The notes below the pieces were generated by a model. The model made no database searches, was not told the DNA's origin, and was given only the letters and a program-made list of their open reading frames with translations. Of a stretch of 64,000 nucleotides of DNA, positions 27,057-35,595 are shown one piece after another. The DNA is from Hoeflea sp. 108 (GTDB lineage Bacteria; Pseudomonadota; Alphaproteobacteria; Rhizobiales; Rhizobiaceae): NCBI RefSeq assembly GCF_000372965.1, contig NZ_KB890024.1, positions 1,800,839 through 1,864,838 on the forward strand, in the 5' to 3' direction. Positions within the stretch are counted from its first letter, which is position 1, and every line of letters starts with the position of its first letter. The position numbers and the translations under genes were made by a program.

Positions 27057-27881
27057 ATGAGCGTTGATCGTTCCATCGAAACCGCCGCCCCCTTGCCCCG
27101 CATCTGGAGCATCCTCCCAAGCCCCGAAGTGATGCGTGCGCTCGGCATGGCCATGCTCGGGCTCTCGCTGACGCTGATCCTGTGGCAGCTGATCGTCACG
27201 CTGTTCGGCGTGCCGTCCTATCTGGTGCCGGCGCCGACCGACGTTGCCGGGGCGCTGTCGCGTGACCTGCCGCTGCTCATTGAGGCAGCCGTGCCGACGA
27301 TCACCGAAGCCTTTCTCGGCTTTCTCCTCGGCAACACCGTGGCCCTGCTGGTGGCGGTGTCCTTCGTCTACAACAAGGTCATCGAGGAGATGTTCTATCC
27401 CGTCGCGATCCTGGTGAAGACGATCCCGATCGTGGCGATCGCGCCGGTGCTCAAGATCATCCTCGGCAACGGCATCGAGCCGAAGATCGTGATCGCAGCG
27501 CTGATCTGCTTCTTCCCGACGTTGGTCAATTCGGTTCGCGGCTTCCGCGCCGTCAATCCGCAGCTGCTCGAACTCATGCATGTCCTGTCGGCGTCCAAGA
27601 CCGAGGTGTTCCTCAGGATCCGCATCTACAGCGCGCTGCCCTACATTTTCTCGGCGCTGAAGATTTCGGTGACGATGTGTGTGCTCGGCGCGATCGTCGG
27701 CGAGTGGATCGGCGCCAACCAGGGCATCGGTTATCTCCTGCTGCAGAGCATGTTCGACTTCAATGCGCCGCGGCTGTTTGCGACGATCCTGACGGCGTCT
27801 GTCATCGCCATTACCGGCTTTGCCATCGTCTCGATGCTGGAGAAGTGGGTCATCCGCTGGGATCCCGGCGCGGCGATGTAA
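27057..27881 (+). CDS. ABC transporter permease, NitT/TauT type, unit B
   Basis: This 274-residue membrane protein has about six spans (for example MLGLSLTLILWQLIVTLFGV) and an EAA-type loop near HVLSASKTEVFLRIRIYSAL. It forms the channel of the second importer. It is followed after 122 bases by the second sulfatase; a GC-rich hairpin lies in that gap. Confidence 0.9.
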   Translation: MSVDRSIETAAPLPRIWSILPSPEVMRALGMAMLGLSLTLILWQLIVTLFGVPSYLVPAPTDVAGALSRDLPLLIEAAVPTITEAFLGFLLGNTVALLVAVSFVYNKVIEEMFYPVAILVKTIPIVAIAPVLKIILGNGIEPKIVIAALICFFPTLVNSVRGFRAVNPQLLELMHVLSASKTEVFLRIRIYSALPYIFSALKISVTMCVLGAIVGEWIGANQGIGYLLLQSMFDFNAPRLFATILTASVIAITGFAIVSMLEKWVIRWDPGAAM

Positions 27882-27904
27882 TCGCTGCAGCAGAAAGTCC
27901 ATGG

Positions 27905-27932
27905 ACCCGGCCTGCCCCAGGGCCGGCCGGGT
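27905..27932 (+). terminator. GC hairpin between permease and sulfatase, possible attenuator
   Basis: Arms ACCCGGCC and GGCCGGGT flank a 12-base loop and are followed by TTTC. The U-run is short, so partial termination or mRNA-end protection is as likely as full stop. It lies inside what looks like one operon. Confidence 0.35.
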
Positions 27933-28003
27933 TTCGATCGATGCGGCATGGTCTGTGAATGCGATGCGGCATCTCCGGTTTGTCCGAATTCCGAGGCGCC
28001 CCA

Positions 28004-30235
28004 ATGTCAACCGACAGCAATCCAGGCCGTATCGGCCGCACCTATCACGAGTCGGACAACTGGTTTGAGACCAGGCCCAGGCCGGCGTCCGGCAGCCCCA
28101 ATGTCATCTATGTCATTCTCGACGATGTCGGTTTCGCCGACCTGGGCTGCTTCGGTTCGGAAATCCGCACGCCCAATTTCGACCGGCTTGCCGAACAGGG
28201 GCTGCGCTACAGCAATTTCCACACCACCACCATGTGCTCGCCGACGCGGGCCAGCCTGCTGACCGGGCGCAACCATCATTCGGTCGGCATGCGCTGCCTC
28301 GCCAATTTCGACTTCGGCTACCGCAACGGCCGCGGCTCGATCTCGCATCGGGCAGCGACGGTCGCCGAAATGCTGGGCAGCGCCGGCTACGCCAGTTTCG
28401 CCGTCGGCAAGTGGCATGTCGCGCAGACTGACGAGATCACCGCGGTCGGACCCTTCGACCAATGGCCGCTCGGCCGCGGCTTCAACCGCTTCTATGGCTT
28501 CATGAACGGCAGCACCGATCAGTATTATCCCGAGCTGGTCGAGGACAATCACTCAGTCGCCCAGCCGAAATCGCCTGAGGAAGGTTACCACCTGACCGCC
28601 GACCTGGTGGACAAGGCGATGGCGATGCTCGGCGCCCATATCTCGCTCGCCCCGGACACGCCGTTCTTCCTCAACCTCGCCTTTTCGGCAGGGCATTTCC
28701 CGCATCAGGTCCCCAGGGCCTATATGGACCGCTACGACGGCGTCTGGGACTGCGGCTGGGACGTCATCCGGCAAAGGCGGCTCGACCGGCAGAAGGCGAT
28801 GGGCCTGGTGCCTGAAAATACCGAACTGCCGCCCGACGCCCCCGGCGTCGAAAACTGGGACCAACTCTCTGCCGACCGGCAGCGCGTCGCCGTCAGGCTG
28901 CAGCAGGCCTATGCCGGCTTCCTCGAATACACCGACGAGCAACTGGGCCGGCTGCTCGATTTCCTCGAGACGACAGGCAAGCTCAATGACACGCTGATCG
29001 TCGTCATCTCCGACAATGGCGCATCGATCGATTGCGGCCCGGAGGGCACGACCAACGTGCTCAGGCGCTTCAACCAGATCCCGGAATCGTTCGAACGCAA
29101 TCTGGCGGAGATCGACGAGATCGGCGGGCCGAGGAGCAACAGCAACTACCCCTGGGGCTGGGCCCAGGCCAGCAACACGCCGCTGCGCCTGTTCAAATCC
29201 TTCACCCATGGCGGCGGTGTGCGCGACCCGATGATCGTGTCGTGGCCCAGGCGCATCGCCGACAAGGGCGCCATCCGCCATCAGTTCCACCATGTCGTCG
29301 ACATCACGCCGACGGTGCTCGAGGTCTGCGGCGTCACCGCCCCTGAAATCTACCGGGGCGTCGGCCAGATGCCGGTGCACGGCACCAGCTTTGCCTACAC
29401 CTTCGACGCGCCTGACGCGGCAACGCGCAAGGACGTGCAGTATTTCGAGATGTTCGGCCACCGCGGCATCTGGCACAAGGGCTGGAAGGCCGTCACCAAG
29501 CACCGGCGCGGCGACGATTTCGAGCTCGACGACTGGGAGCTCTACAAGCTCGACGAGGATTTCAACGAGACCCGCGACCTGGCCAAGGAGAACCCTGCCA
29601 AACTCCGCGAGATGACGGAACGCTGGTGGGCGGAAGCCGGCCGCTACGACGTCATGCCGCTCGACGACCGCGAGGTCCGTTTCCGCGCCAAGGCGAAACC
29701 TGATTCCATCCGCTCGCGCAGCCGCTACGTCTTTTATCCGCAGCTCGAATCGATCCCGTCTTCGGCAGCACCGCTGACCCAGGACACCTCGCACCGGATC
29801 ACCGCCGAGGTGACCATCGATCCGCAGTCTGAGGGTACGCTGGTCAGCTACGGCAACAATGGCAGCGGCTATGTGCTCTACCTCAAGGACGGCAGGCTCC
29901 ATTACAGCTACAACCATGTCGGCGAGATCACCCGCCTGGTGTCGGCGCCGCTGACCATTTCTGGCGCCGTTTCCCTCGGCTTCGAGTACCGCAAGACAGG
30001 TCTGCTCAAGGGTGTCGGCGCGCTTCTCGTCAACGGCCAGGTGCAGGCCGGCGAGCGTGAGCACCAGACCCTGCTGCGCGTCGCGCTGGCGCCGATGTTC
30101 ATCGGCCGCAGCGGCCTGCCGCCGGTCTGCGACGGCATCGACGGCGACTTCCGCTTCACCGGCACCTTGCACCGGCTGGTGATCGAACTTGGCGACGATC
30201 GCGAGATCGTGCCGCCCAACGGTGACATCGACTGA
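28004..30235 (+). CDS. Arylsulfatase (type I), unit B
   Basis: The protein has 743 residues from the ATG at 28004; an upstream in-frame ATG at 27959 would add 15 residues outside the family alignment. NVIYVILDDVGFADLGCFGS holds the calcium-binding Asp pair and Cys78 in MCSPTRASLLTGRNHH is the formylglycine site. It is collinear and closely similar to the unit A sulfatase (shared GRTxHES N-terminus, PWGWAQASNTPLRLFKSFTH, beta-rich C-terminal extension), so the two are paralogues. There is no signal peptide, so it is cytoplasmic. It is the end of unit B, facing the LysR gene. Confidence 0.92.
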   Translation: MSTDSNPGRIGRTYHESDNWFETRPRPASGSPNVIYVILDDVGFADLGCFGSEIRTPNFDRLAEQGLRYSNFHTTTMCSPTRASLLTGRNHHSVGMRCLANFDFGYRNGRGSISHRAATVAEMLGSAGYASFAVGKWHVAQTDEITAVGPFDQWPLGRGFNRFYGFMNGSTDQYYPELVEDNHSVAQPKSPEEGYHLTADLVDKAMAMLGAHISLAPDTPFFLNLAFSAGHFPHQVPRAYMDRYDGVWDCGWDVIRQRRLDRQKAMGLVPENTELPPDAPGVENWDQLSADRQRVAVRLQQAYAGFLEYTDEQLGRLLDFLETTGKLNDTLIVVISDNGASIDCGPEGTTNVLRRFNQIPESFERNLAEIDEIGGPRSNSNYPWGWAQASNTPLRLFKSFTHGGGVRDPMIVSWPRRIADKGAIRHQFHHVVDITPTVLEVCGVTAPEIYRGVGQMPVHGTSFAYTFDAPDAATRKDVQYFEMFGHRGIWHKGWKAVTKHRRGDDFELDDWELYKLDEDFNETRDLAKENPAKLREMTERWWAEAGRYDVMPLDDREVRFRAKAKPDSIRSRSRYVFYPQLESIPSSAAPLTQDTSHRITAEVTIDPQSEGTLVSYGNNGSGYVLYLKDGRLHYSYNHVGEITRLVSAPLTISGAVSLGFEYRKTGLLKGVGALLVNGQVQAGEREHQTLLRVALAPMFIGRSGLPPVCDGIDGDFRFTGTLHRLVIELGDDREIVPPNGDID

Positions 30236-30243
30236 CGCTTGAC

Positions 30244-30339
30244 GAGAGTTTCCGCTTTTCCTCGAAAACGCGGAAACGCTCTATCTTCTTGTTCTTGCGA
30301 AGGTTCTCAAGGGAAACGCGTTGCGCGCTATCCCTTGAG
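30244..30339. terminator. Tandem hairpins between convergent genes, likely bidirectional terminator
   Basis: The first hairpin pairs GAGAGTTTCCGC with GCGGAAACGCTC (one mismatch) and is followed by a T-rich stretch (30282-30295). The second pairs CTCAAGGGA (30306) with TCCCTTGAG (30331) perfectly. They lie between the stop of sulfatase unit B and the stop of the LysR gene, where terminators for both are expected. Confidence 0.6.
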
Positions 30340-30355
30340 TTGCCCGACGCGCCGC

Positions 30356-31318
30356 CTATTCGGCGGCGCCCGGCAGGCTGCGCAGGCCTCTGCTTTCGAA
30401 CACCTCGACCATCGCCTTCATCAGGCCGCTATGGGCGGGCAGCCGGTCCATGCCCTGGCGGAAGACGAAGCCGAGATCGTACTGGAAGATTTCCTTGTCG
30501 GTCTTGAGCACCTTCAGGCCCTGTCCGATCGGGCTGCCGGCCACCATCGTTGACTCGAAAAACAGATAGTCGCCAGAGCGTGCCAGCTCGGCGCAGGTGA
30601 AGAGCGAGCTGGTCTCGAGCAGGTAGCGGGCAGGGGGCGCGCCTCGTTCCTTCAGCCAGTCGGATAGCATCTTCAGCACGTCCCGGTTCAGGTTGAACGA
30701 GACGAACGGGTATTTGACCAGTTCCATCGGGTCGACCGGGCCTTCCACTTTGGCGAGCGGGTGATGCTCGGCGCACATGATGCCGATCTGTGCCTTGGCG
30801 ACTCGACGCGAGGTGAAGCCCGGCAGCCGGCTCTTGGCAATCACCGCGCCGGCAAAGATGTCGACCCGCCCAAGCCGCAGATCCTCGATCAGCTGGTCGA
30901 CCGGTCCGGTCTGCACCGACAGCCGATGCCTGGGAAAACGCCGGTGAAAGCGCGACGCTGCCGGCGGCAGGATCGTCGACGACCAGACCGGGCCCGCCGC
31001 CACCCTGATCGTGGCGTCCTGCTCGGACAGAAGATTACGGATCTCCTGCACCGCATGCTCGTATTCGAGCCCGATGATCTGCGCCCTGTTGAAAAAAGCC
31101 TGCCCGGTCGGCGTCAGGTCGGCGCCGCCGGAATGGCGCTCGAACAGGCGCGTGCCGAGCAGCTCCTCGAGCCGCTTGATGTTCTTGGAAAGCGCCGGCT
31201 GCGAGATGCGCAAGCGCTTGGCCGCCTTCGATATTCCCTTGTCCTCGGCGACCGTGACGAAGTGCTTGAGCAGCGTCAGGTTGGGAACTTCGAACGACAT
31301 GCTGGGTGCCTGCCTCAT
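30356..31318 (-). CDS. LysR-family transcriptional regulator of unit C
   Basis: This 320-residue protein has an N-terminal winged helix (LLKHFVTVAEDKGISKAAKR, LRISQPALSKNIKRLEELLG, TRLFERHSGGADLTPTGQAF) and a periplasmic-binding-protein-like effector domain (ATIRVAAGPVWSSTILPPAA). It stands divergent to the second FGE gene, the standard LysR layout, so unit C (31445 onward) is its likely target. The start could also be the ATG at 31300, which has a better-spaced GAGGCAGG. A TATTGG direct repeat lies in the 126-base intergenic region. The effector is unknown, probably the imported substrate. Confidence 0.88.
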   Translation of the reverse strand: MRQAPSMSFEVPNLTLLKHFVTVAEDKGISKAAKRLRISQPALSKNIKRLEELLGTRLFERHSGGADLTPTGQAFFNRAQIIGLEYEHAVQEIRNLLSEQDATIRVAAGPVWSSTILPPAASRFHRRFPRHRLSVQTGPVDQLIEDLRLGRVDIFAGAVIAKSRLPGFTSRRVAKAQIGIMCAEHHPLAKVEGPVDPMELVKYPFVSFNLNRDVLKMLSDWLKERGAPPARYLLETSSLFTCAELARSGDYLFFESTMVAGSPIGQGLKVLKTDKEIFQYDLGFVFRQGMDRLPAHSGLMKAMVEVFESRGLRSLPGAAE

Positions 31319-31444
31319 AACCTATTGGAATTACCTTCAAGCCTAAATGTATTGGCCCCTGATGGAGCTTTGTCAAATAATCCAGCCATCGTCTGGAGTT
31401 GAAGTCACCAGCTGAAGCTCCTGCTATCACCAGGAAACGCCGCG

Positions 31445-32368
31445 ATGTCGTGTTGTTCACCCGTCCGGGAAAGCGAGCCGCAGCTGGCCCCTTCGCACGA
31501 GGTCACACCAGGCGCTGGCAAGGCCGACTTGTCAGGCATGGCTGCTGTTCCCGCCGGCATCCGGCGCATCGGCTATGACGGCCCCGAGGCCTATGCCGAG
31601 GACGGCGAGGGGCCCCGGCGGATGGTCGCGAGCCCCGGCTTCCTGATCGACAGGACCGCCGTGACCAACCGCGCTTTCGCCTGTTTCGTGGCGGCGACCA
31701 ACTATGTCTCCGAGGCGGAACGGATCGGCTGGTCCTTCGTATTCTACGCCCAGCTTCATCCCCGCGCCGAAAGCGACGTGCTCGATCTCAAGACTGGATC
31801 GCCGGAATGGTGGCTGCCGGTGCGCGGCGCAAGCTGGTCGAAGCCCGACGGCGCCGGCACCGACTGGCGCGACCGCGACGACCATCCGGTCGTCCACATC
31901 TCCTGGAACGATGCCAGGGCCTATGCCGCCTGGAGCGGCAAGCGGCTGCCGACCGAGAGCGAATGGGAGATCGCCGCCAGGGGCGGGCTGGAAGACAAGA
32001 TCTATCCCTGGGGCAACGAACTTTTGGAGCAGGGCAGGTACCGCTGCAACATCTGGCAGGGGCGTTTCCCCCGGGAGAACACGGCGGAGGACGGCTTCCT
32101 CTCGACCGCGCCCGCCGACGCGTTCGAGCCCAATGGCTACGGCCTGTTCAACATGGTCGGCAATGTCTGGGAATGGACGTCGGAGGGCTGGTCTGAGAGC
32201 CAGCCTGAGCTGAAGGCCATGCGCGGCGGCTCCTATCTCTGCCATCGCAGCCACTGCAACCGCTATCGCGTCTCGGCGCGCACGTTCAACGCAGTCGATG
32301 CCGCCTCGAGCCACCTTGGCTTTCGATGCGTGGCCGACATGCCGGCACAGTCAGCCGGATCTTTCTGA
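31445..32368 (+). CDS. Formylglycine-generating enzyme, unit C
   Basis: This 307-residue second FGE paralogue has the same fold motifs (AVTNRAFACFVAATNYVSEA, HPVVHISWNDARAYAAWSGK, RLPTESEWEIAARGG, NVWEWTSEGW). The active-site cysteines are Cys266 and Cys271 in GGSYLCHRSHCNRYR. The N-terminus again reads MSCCSP. It begins unit C, 15 bases before the third sulfatase, and is therefore probably its dedicated maturation factor. It could also serve the other two sulfatases. Confidence 0.93.
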   Translation: MSCCSPVRESEPQLAPSHEVTPGAGKADLSGMAAVPAGIRRIGYDGPEAYAEDGEGPRRMVASPGFLIDRTAVTNRAFACFVAATNYVSEAERIGWSFVFYAQLHPRAESDVLDLKTGSPEWWLPVRGASWSKPDGAGTDWRDRDDHPVVHISWNDARAYAAWSGKRLPTESEWEIAARGGLEDKIYPWGNELLEQGRYRCNIWQGRFPRENTAEDGFLSTAPADAFEPNGYGLFNMVGNVWEWTSEGWSESQPELKAMRGGSYLCHRSHCNRYRVSARTFNAVDAASSHLGFRCVADMPAQSAGSF

Positions 32369-32383
32369 TTTCGAGGAACTGCA

Positions 32384-34603
32384 ATGAAACACGACAAATT
32401 CCCGGGCCATGTCGGCCGCACCGTCGCCGAGTCGACGCCCTGGTGGCCGACGAGCTGCAACCACAAGCAACAGAAGCCCAACATCGTGGTTGTCGTCCTT
32501 GACGATACCGGCTGGGCCGATTTCGGCTGCTTCGGCTCGGAGATCAGCACGCCGACAATCGACCGGCTGGCGGCGCGCGGGCTGCGCTACACCAATTTCC
32601 ACGTCACGCCGCTCTGCTCGCCGACGCGCACCTGCCTGCTGACCGGGCGCAACCATCATGCCGTCGGCATGCGCTTTCTGTCCGACACCGACACCGGTTT
32701 TCCCAATTCGCGCGGCTGCATCGACCGCGACGTGGCGCTGCTGCCGGCCATGCTGCGCGAGCAGGGTTATGGCAGCTATCTCGTCGGCAAGTGGCACCTG
32801 ACGCCGTCGCACGAGATTTCGCCGGCCGGGCCCTATCACAACTGGCCGCTCGGCCGCGGCTTCGACCGGTTCTACGGCTTCCTGCCCGGCTGCACCGACC
32901 AGATGACGCCGGAGCTGTGCGAAGACAACCATCAGGTCGACCGCGAATTCCCTGAGAATTACCACCTCACCGAGGATTTGGTCGACCGGGCGATCTCCTA
33001 TGTCCGTGACCACACCGTCTTCCGCGACGAGGAACCCTTCTTCCTGCAGCTGGCCTTCGGTGCCACCCATGCGCCGTTCCAGGCGCCGCGCAGCTTCATC
33101 GAACCGTATGTCGATGTCTTCGCCAAGGGCTGGGACGCGACGCGGGAAGACCGATTGCTGCGCCAGAAGGCGCTCGGCATCGCGCCTGTCGAGACCGAAC
33201 TTGCGCCGCGCAACGAGGAGGTTTCAGCCTGGAACACGCTCTCCAGCAATCAGAAACTACTCTACACCCATCTCCAGGCGGCCTATGCCGGCTTCCTCGA
33301 GCACACCGACCTGCATCTCGGTCGCCTTGTCGACGAGCTCGAACGGCTCGGCGAACTCGACAATACGCTGATCATCGTGCTTTCCGACAATGGTGCCAGC
33401 CGCGAAGGCGGCAAGGATGGCGCGGTCGACACCAACGCGCCCTATAGCGGCCTGCCGCAGAGCGTCGACGAACAGCTCGAGCGCCTCGACCATATCGGCA
33501 CCCGTCACGGCGGCGCGCATTATCCGCAAGGCTGGGCGATGGCCGGCAACACGCCCTTCCGCCGCTACAAGCAGCATGTCGATCTCGGCGGCGTGCGCTC
33601 GCCCATGGTGGTGTCCTGGCCTGGCGGCATCGCCGCGACAGGCGAAGTCAGGACGCAGTTCTCCCATGTCATCGACCTTGCGCCGACAATCATGTCCCTG
33701 GCAGGCCTCGACCATCCGCTGCCCTGCGACGGCCGCAGCCTCGCATCGACCTTTGCCGATGCCGACGCACCGGCGCCGAGGGCGACGCAATATTGGGAGA
33801 ACCTCGGTCATCGCGCGATCTGGCACGAGGGCTGGCGGGCGGTCACTGAACATCGCCAGGGCGATGCCTATGAAGACGACGACTGGCGGCTCTACGACAC
33901 CGAGGGTGATTTTTCGGAATCGCAGGATTGCGCCGCCCAGGAGCCCGACCTGCTCAAGGAAATGATCGGCCGCTGGTGGCAGGAAGCCGAAGCCAACAAT
34001 GTGCTGCCGCTCGACGACCGCACGCTGGTGCAACTGCTGCGCGCGCGGCCGCCCATCGGGCTGATGTCACGCAACAGGCTGATCTTCCGTCCAGGCCAGA
34101 GCCATGTGCCGATCAGCAGCATGATCGCGGGTTCGGAGCGGTCGATGGTGGTCACGGCCTCGTTCCGCGACCGCGCTGCCGCCGAAGACGGCGTGCTGAT
34201 TTCGAGCGGCGACAGGCGCGGCGGCTACGTGCTTTACGTCAAGGACGGGCGGCTCACCTTTGAACATGTGCAACTCGGCCACCGCGTCGTCTGCGTCGCC
34301 GATGCCGTCCTGCCTACGGGGAACTGCGAGGTCGGATTTGCCCTGCACAACAGGAACGGTCATTCTGCCGAAATCGTCTTGCTGCACGGCCGCCAGAGAG
34401 TAGGTTCGGCACGTATCCCCGTGACCGCGACACATCTGTCGTTCTGGGGCATCGATGTCGGCACGGATGCGGCAGACCGGGTTTCTGCAGCCTATCCCGC
34501 CGACTTCGCTTACCCCAAGCGGTCGTTCGAGACCCTGACCATCGATTTCCTCGACCAGCCGCTGATCGAGGACGTCGCAGAAGCAATGGAAAGCACCGAG
34601 TGA
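32384..34603 (+). CDS. Arylsulfatase (type I), unit C
   Basis: The protein has 739 residues. NIVVVVLDDTGWADFGCFGS holds the metal-binding Asp pair, and Cys78 in LCSPTRTCLLTGRNHH is the formylglycine site. It shares the GRTxxES N-terminus and the C-terminal beta-rich extension with the other two, but differs more from them than they do from each other (for example KQHVDLGGVRSPMVVSWPGG). No signal peptide. Its stop is one base from the nucleoside hydrolase start, so the two are almost certainly co-translated. This links sulfate ester cleavage to nucleoside breakdown. The substrate is not proven. Confidence 0.92.
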   Translation: MKHDKFPGHVGRTVAESTPWWPTSCNHKQQKPNIVVVVLDDTGWADFGCFGSEISTPTIDRLAARGLRYTNFHVTPLCSPTRTCLLTGRNHHAVGMRFLSDTDTGFPNSRGCIDRDVALLPAMLREQGYGSYLVGKWHLTPSHEISPAGPYHNWPLGRGFDRFYGFLPGCTDQMTPELCEDNHQVDREFPENYHLTEDLVDRAISYVRDHTVFRDEEPFFLQLAFGATHAPFQAPRSFIEPYVDVFAKGWDATREDRLLRQKALGIAPVETELAPRNEEVSAWNTLSSNQKLLYTHLQAAYAGFLEHTDLHLGRLVDELERLGELDNTLIIVLSDNGASREGGKDGAVDTNAPYSGLPQSVDEQLERLDHIGTRHGGAHYPQGWAMAGNTPFRRYKQHVDLGGVRSPMVVSWPGGIAATGEVRTQFSHVIDLAPTIMSLAGLDHPLPCDGRSLASTFADADAPAPRATQYWENLGHRAIWHEGWRAVTEHRQGDAYEDDDWRLYDTEGDFSESQDCAAQEPDLLKEMIGRWWQEAEANNVLPLDDRTLVQLLRARPPIGLMSRNRLIFRPGQSHVPISSMIAGSERSMVVTASFRDRAAAEDGVLISSGDRRGGYVLYVKDGRLTFEHVQLGHRVVCVADAVLPTGNCEVGFALHNRNGHSAEIVLLHGRQRVGSARIPVTATHLSFWGIDVGTDAADRVSAAYPADFAYPKRSFETLTIDFLDQPLIEDVAEAMESTE

Positions 34604-34604
34604 C

Positions 34605-35570
34605 ATGGCACCAGCAATCGAAATCCTGATCGATGTCGATACCGGCGTCGATGACGCGCTGGCGCTGTCATTTGCCGCGCTGCATCCTGCCATCAACCTG
34701 CGGGCGGTGACCTGCGTTGCCGGCAACACCTCGCTCGACAATGTCTACCGCAACACCCGTGCCGTCCTTGCCGTTGCCGGCGCTGGGCATGTTCCCGTCG
34801 CCCGCGGCGCCTCGCGCCCGCTGATCGCCGCGCCACGCGACGCCGCCCATGTCCACGGCCATAACGGTCTCGCCGGGCTGGAGCTCGCCGTTCCTGACGG
34901 CGGCAGCGACATCCATGCCGTCGAACTGATGCGGCGGGAGATACTGGCCAGCCCGACGCCGCCGACGCTGATTGCGCTGGCGCCACTGACCAATGTGGCG
35001 CTTTTGCTGCGCATGTATCCCGACGTGGCGGCCCGGCTCGGCAGGATCGTCTTCATGGGCGGCAGCGCCAGCATCGGCAACGCCACGCCGGTCGCCGAAT
35101 TCAACAGCTGGGCCGATCCCGAAGCCGTGGCGATCGTCGTCGACAGCGGCATCCCGACGATGATGTACGGGCTCGACGTCTTCTACAGCGCGGCCGTGTC
35201 GGAGGATGATGTCGCGACCCTTGAAAGGTCGAGCCGGCCGGTGGCGCAATTATGCGCCAAGCTGCTCCGGCACATGGCCGTCAAGGATTCCGACCAGAAA
35301 CGCATCCCTGACGGCACCATCGCAGCCCTGGGCGATGCCGGCACGGTCTGCGCGGTTGTCGACCCAGCAGGACTGACGACGCGGCGGTTCCCGGTCAGTG
35401 TCTGCACGGATGGGGCGCGCTCACGCGGCCAGACCATCGTCGACCGTCGTTCCCATCGCGGCGAATCCGAATTGAATGGCGCCAGCTTGGGGCAGCCTGT
35501 CGATGTCGCGCTCGCGGTCGATGGCGCCCGTTTTGCCCAGCTGTTCCGCCGCACGATCCTGGAAGGCTGA
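34605..35570 (+). CDS. Nucleoside hydrolase (inosine/uridine-preferring family)
   Basis: This 321-residue protein has the family calcium/ribose-binding motif D-x-D-x-G-x-D-D near the N-terminus (IDVDTGVDDALAL, Asp10 to Asp17). It also has ALAPLTNVALLLRMYP, FMGGSASIGNATPVAEFNSW and ADPEAVAIVVDSG. These enzymes hydrolyse the N-glycosidic bond of nucleosides to base and ribose or deoxyribose in the cytoplasm. It sits between a sulfatase and a DeoC aldolase, and so is expected to release the sugar for the genes downstream. Base specificity is not readable. Confidence 0.9.
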   Translation: MAPAIEILIDVDTGVDDALALSFAALHPAINLRAVTCVAGNTSLDNVYRNTRAVLAVAGAGHVPVARGASRPLIAAPRDAAHVHGHNGLAGLELAVPDGGSDIHAVELMRREILASPTPPTLIALAPLTNVALLLRMYPDVAARLGRIVFMGGSASIGNATPVAEFNSWADPEAVAIVVDSGIPTMMYGLDVFYSAAVSEDDVATLERSSRPVAQLCAKLLRHMAVKDSDQKRIPDGTIAALGDAGTVCAVVDPAGLTTRRFPVSVCTDGARSRGQTIVDRRSHRGESELNGASLGQPVDVALAVDGARFAQLFRRTILEG

Positions 35571-35595
35571 CACTGAGATGGTTGGAGAAGCTTCT

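Noticed and set aside
26127..28010. 627-codon minus-strand frame across the unit B transporter
   Set aside because: His/Arg/Asp-rich shadow; the plus strand encodes well-defined ABC subunits.
28553..30172. 539-codon minus-strand frame antisense to sulfatase B
   Set aside because: No domain; shadow of a well-conserved plus-strand gene.
31319..31444. LysR binding site defined from the TATTGG direct repeat
   Set aside because: The repeats do not form a clear T-N11-A palindrome, so I do not list a site.
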